Assembly (NCBI GenBank): GCA_903825675.1
Contig: CAIKBN010000054.1
Coordinates: 1 to 6,030, forward strand
Reading direction: 5' to 3'
DNA from: an uncultured archaeon
Lineage (GTDB): Archaea > Aenigmatarchaeota > Aenigmatarchaeia > GW2011-AR5
DNA length: 6,030 nucleotides
The notes below the pieces were generated by a model. It was not told where the DNA came from, did not search any database, and saw only the letters and a list, made by a program, of their open reading frames with translations. Shown here piece after piece: positions 1 through 4,997 of this stretch; the stretch's first letter is position 1; the number at the start of each line of letters is the position of its first letter. The position numbers were made by a program, and so were the translations under genes.

Positions 1-540
1 ATTATAAAGACGTTCTACCGGATAATTCGAATAAACAGGATATGTTTCAAGGTATTCCAAGACAACGAACATGATTAAAATCAAACAAATAAAAATAAAG
101 ATGAATTGACTGTATTTTTTATTATCCAGGATTGGATTGGTGCTAGCCATATACTGGATGTAAACAAGACACAAAAGAAAAATTACACCCCCTCCTAGAT
201 AGTATGTCAGAATAGGCTCCCATAAGTAAAAAACGAATATTATAGCTATTATTTCTATTGTGAAGTATGATGCGAGAATCAAAAAAATAGTCTTATAATT
301 AAGAGAGTTCGCCTTCTTTTTTATCAAATAAAGGACAGGAAATATAGATAGCGAAATTAATACAGCTATAGTGTAGATTAAGAAGGATGTCTGATAAGGC
401 CTAAGCATAAAATTAAGAAGAATGACAAAAACTATAACTAAGGGTACCATTGGTTTTCTGTATCTATGAATTCTGTTCAGCCTTCCTAGAAGTTCTGCTT
501 TTTTTTCTGATGCTTCACTGCTTTCATGCTCAAGCGGCAT
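1..540 (-). CDS. Multi-pass membrane protein, N-terminal part (cut by the window edge)
   Basis: Reading from ATG at 540 down to base 1 gives 180 open codons with no stop, so the 3' part lies outside the window. The protein starts with a charged cytosolic segment (residues 1-30, ending RLNRIHRYRK), then shows five hydrophobic segments at about 31-46, 52-73, 84-107, 113-131 and 144-162. The lysine-rich loop KKKANSLNYK (74-83) and the loop around DNKK (139-142) would face the cytosol by the positive-inside rule, which puts the tail after segment five (ETYPVYSNYPVERLYN) outside. I do not recognise the family. Five-helix N-terminal modules of this kind can precede histidine-kinase or other signalling domains, but nothing visible proves that here. 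The ATG start is supported by a TATA-like box centred 25 bases upstream, implying a leaderless mRNA. Confidence 0.75.
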   Translation of the reverse strand, partial: MPLEHESSEASEKKAELLGRLNRIHRYRKPMVPLVIVFVILLNFMLRPYQTSFLIYTIAVLISLSIFPVLYLIKKKANSLNYKTIFLILASYFTIEIIAIIFVFYLWEPILTYYLGGGVIFLLCLVYIQYMASTNPILDNKKYSQFIFIFICLILIMFVVLEYLETYPVYSNYPVERLYN

Positions 541-561
541 AAATGTATTTTCTCAGGCCAG

Positions 562-569
562 CTTAAAAA
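562..569 (-). promoter_or_regulatory. TATA-like box for the membrane protein gene
   Basis: On the minus strand this reads TTTTTAAG, centred about 25 bases before the ATG at 540. That is the archaeal TATA position for transcription starting at or next to the start codon. No Shine-Dalgarno sequence precedes the ATG. Confidence 0.5.
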
Positions 570-624
570 GATTAAAGGCTAATCAGTATTTTTGATGAAG
601 TAAATTAAGGTTCTTATGACTTAT

Positions 625-921
625 TTAGGCCGATGAGTCCTGTGCCCTCTTTTTTAAGGTACGGCCGCATGCACATCTTTTCATTTCTTCAATAATGACA
701 TGTTCTGTGCCGCATACAGGGCAAATGACTCTTATTTTCTGGGCGTCTCTTTCTGCTTTTTCCAGCCGCCTTTCCTCGCTTGCTTCCCAGCTTGTTTTTT
801 TATAGCGTGTTTTGCACGCGCGGCATACGCCATCTTTTCCTATGTCTGTTTTTGGTACCAGTTCCCTGCATCTCAGGCATCTCATGAGCTGCCTTTCATC
901 GAACTTGTCCATAAGCGCCAT
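625..921 (-). CDS. Small protein with two zinc-ribbon-like CxxC pairs
   Basis: The call is a 98-residue protein starting MALMDKFDERQL. It has two likely zinc sites: CLRC (C15, C18) with CRAC (C33, C36), and CPVC (C67, C70) with CAC (C83, C85). They are joined by a charged, probably helical linker (about 42-63, WEASEERRLEKAERD), and the tail is basic (GRTLKKRAQ). Such small zinc-ribbon proteins in archaea usually bind nucleic acid or act as accessory factors, but I do not recognise a named family. The frame stays open to an ATG at 993 (122 residues). I prefer 921 because a TATA-like box (951-958) lies inside that extension and no AT-rich box precedes 993. ATG at 912 (95 residues) is also possible. 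The gene is divergent from the interrupted ORF at 1007. Confidence 0.75.
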   Translation of the reverse strand: MALMDKFDERQLMRCLRCRELVPKTDIGKDGVCRACKTRYKKTSWEASEERRLEKAERDAQKIRVICPVCGTEHVIIEEMKRCACGRTLKKRAQDSSA

Positions 922-950
922 TTTTACCCAAGAAATAATTGTCTGAAAGG

Positions 951-958
951 TTTTTAAG
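951..958 (-). promoter_or_regulatory. TATA-like box for the zinc-ribbon gene
   Basis: The minus strand reads CTTAAAAA here, inside a CCCTTAAAAACC context. Its centre is about 33 bases before the ATG at 921, giving a short leader of about 7 bases. It argues against the longer start at 993, since the box would then fall inside the coding region. Confidence 0.4.
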
Positions 959-977
959 GGTGCTTTTTTACTAAGCC

Positions 978-986
978 TATAAAAAG
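978..986 (+). promoter_or_regulatory. TATA box for the interrupted ORF at 1007
   Basis: TATAAAAAG is centred 25 bases before the ATG at 1007, an ideal spacing for a leaderless archaeal transcript. It lies about 20 bases from the opposing box at 951-958, so the two promoters are back to back. Confidence 0.45.
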
Positions 987-1006
987 ATTTCATTTATTCT
1001 GATGAT

Positions 1007-1258
1007 ATGGAAGCAGAGATACTGCGACATGTCGCGCTTTACTCGCATATGGCAGGTGATTTATGCATAATATTTCAAGGCATAAGGGTTTGACCAAAAT
1101 ATAACAAAAAAATAAGAGAGTATAGGAATTCTGAAGACGAGAATGCAGTAAAGCCATCATTTTGGAAAGACTTTACAAAACCTGTCTTCTTTTATGGATG
1201 GATTCCTCTTAATGCAATTGCTTTAGGTTCTATGATTGTTTATGAAATTTTAGTATAG
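1007..1258 (+). pseudogene. Small membrane-protein ORF interrupted by an in-frame TGA
   Basis: From ATG 1007 the frame encodes 28 residues (MEAEILRHVALYSHMAGDLC..., ending FQGIRV), meets TGA at 1091-1093, then continues open for 54 more codons to TAG at 1256. The second part begins PKYNKKIREYRNSEDENAV and ends in a hydrophobic stretch (PVFFYGWIPLNAIALG followed by SMIVYEILV) that looks like a real membrane helix. Read through, it would be an 83-residue protein with two hydrophobic segments and a charged loop between them. The second part has no ATG, GTG or TTG near its beginning, so it could not be made independently at full length. A well-spaced TATA box precedes the ATG. I do not recognise a family. 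It may be a decayed gene, a sequencing error (TGG for TGA would give Trp) or a recoded codon. The N-terminal part could also be a chance ORF. Confidence 0.35.
1024..1035. repeat. Perfect 12-bp palindrome GCGACATGTCGC
   Basis: The sequence equals its own reverse complement and is GC-rich in an AT-rich neighbourhood. It lies 17-28 bases after the likely transcription start at about 1007, a position where an archaeal repressor could block RNA polymerase. It also falls inside the interrupted ORF, so it may just be codons CGA-CAT-GTC. Confidence 0.4.
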
Positions 1259-1378
1259 AATGCTCAGAATCTTGTAGCTTATTTTTCAGTGGTCCAATAA
1301 TGGGATTGAAAATAATAATCACGAAAAAAACACACTCTTTTTAAGGTTTTTGTTAGTATTTTTATCAAACAACTAAAG

Positions 1379-1388
1379 TTTATAATTA
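1379..1388 (+). promoter_or_regulatory. Possible TATA box for the cation transporter gene
   Basis: TTTATAATTA lies 14 bases before an ATG at 1402 and would place transcription start near 1409. This is just before the in-frame sense codons that appear to belong to the transporter's N-terminus. Between 1259 and 1378 I see no gene, tRNA or repeat, only AT-rich sequence with another TTTTTAAG match near 1338. Confidence 0.3.
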
Positions 1389-1405
1389 TTTCAAAGAGTT
1401 GATGA

Positions 1406-1495
1406 CCTATCGTAAAGGATAAAAAAAAGATATTACGCACGACCCATATAACTGAGGGAAGCAAAAAGCTTCACGCAGCCTCGTTTTCTATATAT
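1406..1495 (+). other. Upstream in-frame codons that look like the missing N-terminus of the CDF transporter
   Basis: Directly upstream of the GTG at 1496 the same frame is open for 30 codons back to a TGA at 1403-1405. It reads PIVKDKKKILRTTH, then ITEGSKKLHAASFSIY. The EGxKxxxAAxxSI pattern is what CDF transporters carry just before helix 1, and the codons complete that helix. None is ATG, GTG or TTG. An ATG at 1402 lies one base out of frame. Its frame (ATG ACC TAT CGT AAA GGA TAA) would join the CDF frame if a single base were dropped before the stop. Confidence 0.5.
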
Positions 1496-2320
1496 GTGAA
1501 CGCCTTTCTGATAATAATGAAGGCAGTTGTTGCCATAATTACAGGAAGCATTGCTATTCTTGCAGAGCTCGCGCATTCACTTTTTGATATGCTTGCATCC
1601 ATACTCGCTTATGTAGGAATAAAAAAAGCAGAAGAGCCTGCAGACAAAACCCATTTATACGGCCATGAGAAATTCGAGAACCTGTCATCTTTTGCCCAGA
1701 CCATACTTATCGTAGTTACAAGCATGCTTATTATTTACGAGGCTTTGAATAGAATCGGTGTTCCGAAAAAACTTGAGGCTGCTGAGCTAGGACTGATTGT
1801 GATGTTCATAACCGTCGTAATTGATTATTTCCTTTCAAAATATCTTCACGGAAAGAGCAAAGAATATGGAAGCACTGCTCTTGAGGCAGATGCCTATCAT
1901 TTTACAACTGATTTATGGGGTGCACTGTCAGTAATCATTGGCCTTGGTTTTGTTTTTCTTGGATTCCAGATTTTTGATGCAATTGCTGCCATGGTTGTTG
2001 CAATACTAATGCTCTGGATATCATATGGTCTGGGAAAAAGGTCAATAAATGTTCTCATGGATGGAAGCCCTTCTTCTGAGTTAATAGATCGAATAAGCAG
2101 GATAATTGCATCAACACACGGTGTTTTCGGTTTTCACAATCTTAAGGCCAGACATGCAGGCAAAAAAATATTTTTAGATTTTAACATACATGTTACTCCA
2201 AAAATAACTGTAAGGAAAGCACATGAAATAGCTCATAACGTAGAAAAAAGATTGACTAAAGAAATACCGAATATAAAACAGGTGACCATTCATATCGAAC
2301 CAAGCATAAAAAAGCAATAA
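1496..2320 (+). CDS. Cation diffusion facilitator (CDF) family transporter, probably zinc exporter
   Basis: This is a membrane antiporter family that moves Zn2+ or related divalent metals out of the cytosol in exchange for protons. From GTG 1496 the protein is 274 residues. Its features are a truncated helix 1 (1-18), helix 2 with H27-SLF-D31, the conserved HLYGHEKFE loop (53-61), helices at about 63-84 and 95-117, helix 5 with H135-FTT-D139, helix 6 (160-180), and a cytosolic dimerisation domain (190-270) ending VTIHIEP. The HxxxD pairs in helices 2 and 5 form the four-ligand transport site; two histidines and two aspartates are typical of zinc-type members. GTG 1496 is the first canonical start, but it cuts helix 1. 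The 30 upstream in-frame codons would bring the length to about 304, normal for the family, so the 5' end is probably damaged or unusual. Confidence 0.88.
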   Translation: MNAFLIIMKAVVAIITGSIAILAELAHSLFDMLASILAYVGIKKAEEPADKTHLYGHEKFENLSSFAQTILIVVTSMLIIYEALNRIGVPKKLEAAELGLIVMFITVVIDYFLSKYLHGKSKEYGSTALEADAYHFTTDLWGALSVIIGLGFVFLGFQIFDAIAAMVVAILMLWISYGLGKRSINVLMDGSPSSELIDRISRIIASTHGVFGFHNLKARHAGKKIFLDFNIHVTPKITVRKAHEIAHNVEKRLTKEIPNIKQVTIHIEPSIKKQ

Positions 2321-2322
2321 AA

Positions 2323-2330
2323 TTTTTAAA
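2323..2330 (+). promoter_or_regulatory. TATA-like box for the lipoprotein gene
   Basis: TTTTTAAA sits just after the transporter stop codon and is centred about 46 bases before the ATG at 2373. Transcription would begin near 2352, giving a leader of about 20 bases. The GGAATTGAT directly before the ATG partly resembles the archaeal Shine-Dalgarno GGAGGTGAT but lies very close to the start. Confidence 0.45.
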
Positions 2331-2372
2331 TCCATAAAGACATACGGGGTTAATAATCATAATGGAATTGAT

Positions 2373-2678
2373 ATGAAAAAGATTAAATTATACCCAATAC
2401 TTCTTATTCTGGTAATTACTGTAGCTTTTAGCGGGTGTGTTTCTGAAGAAGATGATAAAATTGTTAAGAATCTCTGCAATAAAGACAACGTACAATCTGT
2501 TTTAAAATGCGAAGGCGGGTATATGCTTGTTCATGGATGCTGCGATATGGGTGATGAGTTCTATAAATCTAATGGAACATATATAAGGTTCTGTGGCGGA
2601 TTTGTAGGTTATACAGAAGAATGCACGAATTTTTACAATAATTTCAAACCCTGCAATGAAGGAAATTTATGCAGATGA
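2373..2678 (+). CDS. Small cysteine-rich lipoprotein
   Basis: The protein is 101 residues. It opens with a lipoprotein signal peptide: basic KKIK, hydrophobic 7-19, then lipobox FSGC with C22 as the expected lipidated cysteine. The mature part is short and acidic, with eight further cysteines at 35, 46, 56, 57, 74, 84, 94 and 100. An even number in an exported domain suggests up to four disulfides. There is one N-glycosylation sequon (N67-G-T). I do not recognise a named family; similar Cys-rich lipoproteins with a GGY...FYK-NGT pattern occur, as far as I recall, in uncultured archaea, without known function. It lies 52 bases after the transporter gene but appears to have its own promoter, and ends 11 bases from the convergent MFS gene. 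Confidence 0.82.
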   Translation: MKKIKLYPILLILVITVAFSGCVSEEDDKIVKNLCNKDNVQSVLKCEGGYMLVHGCCDMGDEFYKSNGTYIRFCGGFVGYTEECTNFYNNFKPCNEGNLCR

Positions 2679-2689
2679 AAAGTTGATAA

Positions 2690-4096
2690 TTAGTTCATAT
2701 ACATCTTTATTTTGTAATAAATTCTTCTGAAAGGATTAGCTAATTTCTTTTCTATGCGGTTGAAGCGGAAATAGTACATGGCCTGAGAAACGCTCCTTAC
2801 AGGCTCAACAGCTATTGACCTGTACAGGAAGTATTCAGCTGGTTTTCTTTCCATACCTCTGATCTTGACCATAAATAACAAGGAGGATAACCTGAGTACA
2901 AAGGATACCAGGAATATTATCTGCAATCCGCTGAAGAGCAGAAATACTGAATGCTTAAAGGTTTCAGCCATGATACCACCCAGCAGGGCACCGAGCATTG
3001 CTCCTATGCCGATGAAAAATTTATGATTAGCTACATATTTGGTTCGTTTGTCCTGAGGTGTAAGTGAAAGAAGAAGGCTGAAGGTTGCCAGATTAAAGCC
3101 AGACCATGCAAAGCTAGAAAATATTTCTACTAATAGTATGTGCAACGGCGATGATGAAAATAAATAAAAGAAGGGCACAAAGCAGACTAAAATGCCGTTA
3201 GCAGCTATTATCCTTCTTTCGCCAAACCTGTCGCTAAGCTGGCCCCAATATGGATGACATATTATAGTAGCTAAAGCGCTGATTGACAATATTGCTGCAA
3301 ACCATAGATAACCTATATTGAGTTCTCGCAACTGATAGACTGCAATGAAGGGCGAGGCCATATTAACTGCAAAGTTCATAAAGGTCAAAAAAACCGTGAA
3401 TATTACCAGATCTTCGTTCATCAATATACTGCTTTTGATGGATTTCAAGTCAAAGGAAAGGCTGTACTTATATTGGAATGACCTCTTGGTTTCTGGTTCA
3501 TAGATCCGGATAAAGAACAGGATGGCTATAAAACCAAGAATAATGGATATACTGAAGATTAGCGGAAAGCTGTAATAAATCAAGATTCCTGATATCATGG
3601 TTGCTATCAGTCCAGATAAGCCGATAAGAAAATACCTAAAACCAAAGAAGTGTCCTCTTCGTTCTTTAGGCACCAGGTCACCGGCAAGGCTTGTCCACGC
3701 AGCTGAGGTAAGCGATAAAAGAAAGGTTGCTATTGCTATGAGGATTATGAACGAGGATATATTTAGCTGCAAAAAAGGAGCCAGTATTATTGGAAGCCAT
3801 AATATATTGGATGATATCATTGAGAAAATCCATATAAATTTTCTGCTGAATCTCCTTGCTAGCCATGAACCAGGTATCTGGGCAAAGGTAGTTGCTAGGT
3901 TTTTCATAGCGTTCAATAAACCGATCTCTGCATTGGTTGCGCCTAAAAAAAGGGCATATGGTATGGTATAGGAATTTTTAATGTCAGATGAAGCAGTATC
4001 AAATATCCCGTGATAATTCAGGTTCTTCAGGCTATTTTCAAGGGTGTAATCCTTTTTCTTATAATAATCTTTAGTTGGCAGTTGGTTTTTCGGCAT
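2690..4096 (-). CDS. Major facilitator superfamily (MFS) transporter
   Basis: The 468-residue protein shows two six-helix halves, with hydrophobic segments from about 44 to 195 and 230 to 411 separated by a cytosolic loop (about 198-228). The MFS motif A between helices 2 and 3 is degenerate (G76-SWLARRFSRK, lacking the usual Asp). Its repeat between helices 8 and 9 is textbook (G285-QLSDRFGERR). A WTSLAGDLVPKERRGHFFG segment (134-152) matches the helix 4-5 loop of many uncharacterised MFS proteins. Substrate cannot be told from sequence. A basic tail of about 55 residues follows the last helix (412-468, rich in R, K and Y), longer than usual. The start is well fixed: a TTTAAATA box lies 28 bases upstream of the ATG, so the mRNA is nearly leaderless. 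The gene is divergent from the GGDEF gene and convergent with the lipoprotein gene. Confidence 0.88.
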   Translation of the reverse strand: MPKNQLPTKDYYKKKDYTLENSLKNLNYHGIFDTASSDIKNSYTIPYALFLGATNAEIGLLNAMKNLATTFAQIPGSWLARRFSRKFIWIFSMISSNILWLPIILAPFLQLNISSFIILIAIATFLLSLTSAAWTSLAGDLVPKERRGHFFGFRYFLIGLSGLIATMISGILIYYSFPLIFSISIILGFIAILFFIRIYEPETKRSFQYKYSLSFDLKSIKSSILMNEDLVIFTVFLTFMNFAVNMASPFIAVYQLRELNIGYLWFAAILSISALATIICHPYWGQLSDRFGERRIIAANGILVCFVPFFYLFSSSPLHILLVEIFSSFAWSGFNLATFSLLLSLTPQDKRTKYVANHKFFIGIGAMLGALLGGIMAETFKHSVFLLFSGLQIIFLVSFVLRLSSLLFMVKIRGMERKPAEYFLYRSIAVEPVRSVSQAMYYFRFNRIEKKLANPFRRIYYKIKMYMN

Positions 4097-4120
4097 GTTT
4101 GCATAATTGCTCAGAAGCTG

Positions 4121-4128
4121 TATTTAAA
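4121..4128 (-). promoter_or_regulatory. TATA box for the MFS transporter gene
   Basis: The minus strand reads TTTAAATA, an exact archaeal TATA consensus, centred about 28 bases before the ATG at 4096. Transcription should begin within a few bases of the start codon. Confidence 0.7.
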
Positions 4129-4172
4129 GATAGTCAGCTGTTTTTCGTTCTTGTCACTACTGAATAGTAAGG

Positions 4173-4180
4173 TTTAAATA
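4173..4180 (+). promoter_or_regulatory. TATA box for the GGDEF gene
   Basis: TTTAAATA is centred about 27 bases before the ATG at 4204, implying a leaderless mRNA. With the box at 4121-4128 it makes a compact divergent promoter pair in the 107-base gap between the MFS and GGDEF genes. Confidence 0.7.
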
Positions 4181-4203
4181 CTTTTCGCCTGCTGTAATCG
4201 AGC

Positions 4204-4902
4204 ATGAAGCTCGAAAAAGAGGAATATAAGAGATTATCAGATGCTGATCCAAAGGTTCTGGGCTATATCAAATACTTAGAGGATCGTGTCGCGTATCTTG
4301 AGGATCTAGCCTTTAAAGATGAAAAGACAGGCCTTGGTAATTCTAAAAGATACTGGATTGATTTAGATGAAGCTATAAAAAAGGCACGTGAATTGGAAAT
4401 ATCTTTTGGTTTAGGGTTGATTGATCTTGATGAGTTCAAGCCAGTAAATGATACTTATGGACATGATACAGGGGATTGGATTCTCGGAGAGGTTGGCAAA
4501 GCAATAAAACAAAATATAAGGCGTAGTGATAGGGCTTATAGATCTGGTGGAGATGAATTCAATATTCTCTGGTCAGCTTTTGGTCGTTGGAATGCCAGAA
4601 ATTCTGAAGAAAAGGCTAGGCAGAATGCTCAAATCGCTGCGCTTAAAGTTTATGGCCCTATTGCTAATATTGAAATAGATGAAAATGAACACAAACCTAA
4701 AATGAAATATGAAAAAAAGCCAAAAATAGGCGCAAGTGTCGGAATTGCAATATATCCTTTTGATGGAGAAACCATGAAAGAATTGAAAGAAGTAGCTGAT
4801 GGCAGGATGTATGTTGCTAAACGTGAGCTTGCGGTGCCAAGAATATATTTTGGACAAGATATTAACGCCCAAAAGGCTCCAGTTCCTTATTGCATTAGGT
4901 AA
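4204..4902 (+). CDS. Diguanylate cyclase (GGDEF domain protein)
   Basis: GGDEF enzymes condense two GTP into the second messenger cyclic di-GMP. This 232-residue protein has a short charged helix (1-36, LEDRVAYLEDLAF) that could dimerise, then the GGDEF domain from about 37 to 208. Visible signatures are DEKTGLGN (39-46), the metal-binding D74 in LIDLDEFK, NDTYGHDTGD (82-91), the active-site loop SGGDEF (114-119), and the closing IGASVGIAIYPFDG...ADGRMYVAKRE. The RxxD inhibitory site (R106, D109) is five residues before GGDEF, as in feedback-regulated enzymes. The segment between GGDEF and SVGIA (120-177) is about 15-20 residues longer than usual and carries a Lys/Glu-rich stretch (158-174). 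There is no membrane segment or sensor domain, so the protein should be cytosolic. A 24-residue tail follows. All key residues are intact, so activity is plausible. Confidence 0.9.
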   Translation: MKLEKEEYKRLSDADPKVLGYIKYLEDRVAYLEDLAFKDEKTGLGNSKRYWIDLDEAIKKARELEISFGLGLIDLDEFKPVNDTYGHDTGDWILGEVGKAIKQNIRRSDRAYRSGGDEFNILWSAFGRWNARNSEEKARQNAQIAALKVYGPIANIEIDENEHKPKMKYEKKPKIGASVGIAIYPFDGETMKELKEVADGRMYVAKRELAVPRIYFGQDINAQKAPVPYCIR

Positions 4903-4904
4903 AA

Positions 4905-4916
4905 AATATTTTTATC
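4905..4916 (+). terminator. T-rich stretch after the GGDEF gene, possible archaeal terminator
   Basis: AATATTTTTATC begins two bases after the GGDEF stop codon. Archaeal RNA polymerase stops at short U-runs without a hairpin, so a five-T run here could end the transcript. The same bases could instead serve as a TATA-like box for the next gene, with a start near 4938. Confidence 0.3.
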
Positions 4917-4927
4917 TACTATCAAAC

Positions 4928-4936
4928 TATATATTA
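4928..4936 (+). promoter_or_regulatory. Candidate TATA box for the GH15 gene
   Basis: TATATATTA would set transcription start near 4958 and give a leader of about 36 bases that holds the hairpin at 4974-4990. The alternative box near 4909-4915 would start the mRNA near 4938 and include the upstream ORF and both inverted repeats. The sequence does not decide between them. Confidence 0.4.
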
Positions 4937-4940
4937 TTAT

Positions 4941-4969
4941 GAGATGCATTACATAGATTATCGCATCTC
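4941..4969 (+). repeat. Inverted repeat GAGATGC / GCATCTC in the GH15 leader
   Basis: Perfect 7-bp arms (4941-4947 and 4963-4969) are separated by 15 bases. It could fold in RNA if transcription starts near 4938, or act as a DNA operator overlapping the transcription start. The left arm contains the ATG of the upstream ORF. Confidence 0.45.
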
Positions 4970-4997
4970 TTTCAAACACCCTCGGTGTTTAAAATGA
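4944..4997 (+). CDS. Possible 17-codon upstream ORF overlapping the GH15 start (ATGA)
   Basis: ATG 4944 opens MHYIDYRISFKHPRCLK and stops at TGA 4995-4997, so its stop overlaps the GH15 start as ATGA. The peptide resembles no family I know. The overlap geometry is that of translational coupling. Ribosomes translating it would cross the hairpin that hides the GH15 ribosome-binding site. It exists in the mRNA only if transcription starts upstream of 4944. At this length chance is a real alternative. Confidence 0.25.
   Translation: MHYIDYRISFKHPRCLK
4974..4990 (+). promoter_or_regulatory. Hairpin AAACACC-CTC-GGTGTTT covering the GH15 ribosome-binding site
   Basis: Perfect 7-bp arms flank a 3-base loop and end three bases before the ATG at 4994. 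The right arm contains GGTG (4984-4987), which matches part of the archaeal Shine-Dalgarno GGAGGTGAT and lies six bases before the ATG. When folded, the CACC of the left arm pairs with that GGTG, so the structure would hold translation down until opened. Confidence 0.5.

Noticed and set aside
700..957. Plus-strand open frame of 85 codons opposite the zinc-ribbon gene
   Set aside because: It is the shadow of the minus-strand gene; its many Cys, Phe and Ala residues are the complement of that gene's codons and it has no family features.
922..993. 24-residue N-terminal extension of the zinc-ribbon protein
   Set aside because: It contains the likely TATA box for the shorter start and lacks an upstream promoter of its own; kept only as an alternative.
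1259..1378. Possible tRNA or small RNA between the interrupted ORF and the transporter
   Set aside because: No cloverleaf arms, no TTCRA-type motif and no strong stem could be found by eye.
1279..1464. Minus-strand 61-codon hydrophobic frame (TTG start) with a TATATA about 26 bases upstream
   Set aside because: It overlaps the sense codons that look like the CDF N-terminus, is mostly AT-rich low-complexity sequence, and resembles no family. The TATA match may be chance.
3678..3866. Minus-strand 62-codon frame inside the MFS gene
   Set aside because: It is an alternative frame of the same strand as the real gene, with no domain and no promoter.
3597..3971. Plus-strand 124-codon frame inside the MFS gene
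   Set aside because: It is antisense to a clear 12-helix transporter and shows no domain.
4116..4139. AGCTG / CAGCT inverted repeat around the MFS TATA box
   Set aside because: The arms are only five bases, common by chance, and no second copy supports an operator.
4573..4872. Minus-strand 99-codon frame opposite the GGDEF gene
   Set aside because: It is a shadow of the GGDEF coding strand; the Phe/Ile-rich product reflects AAA/GAA codons read in reverse.
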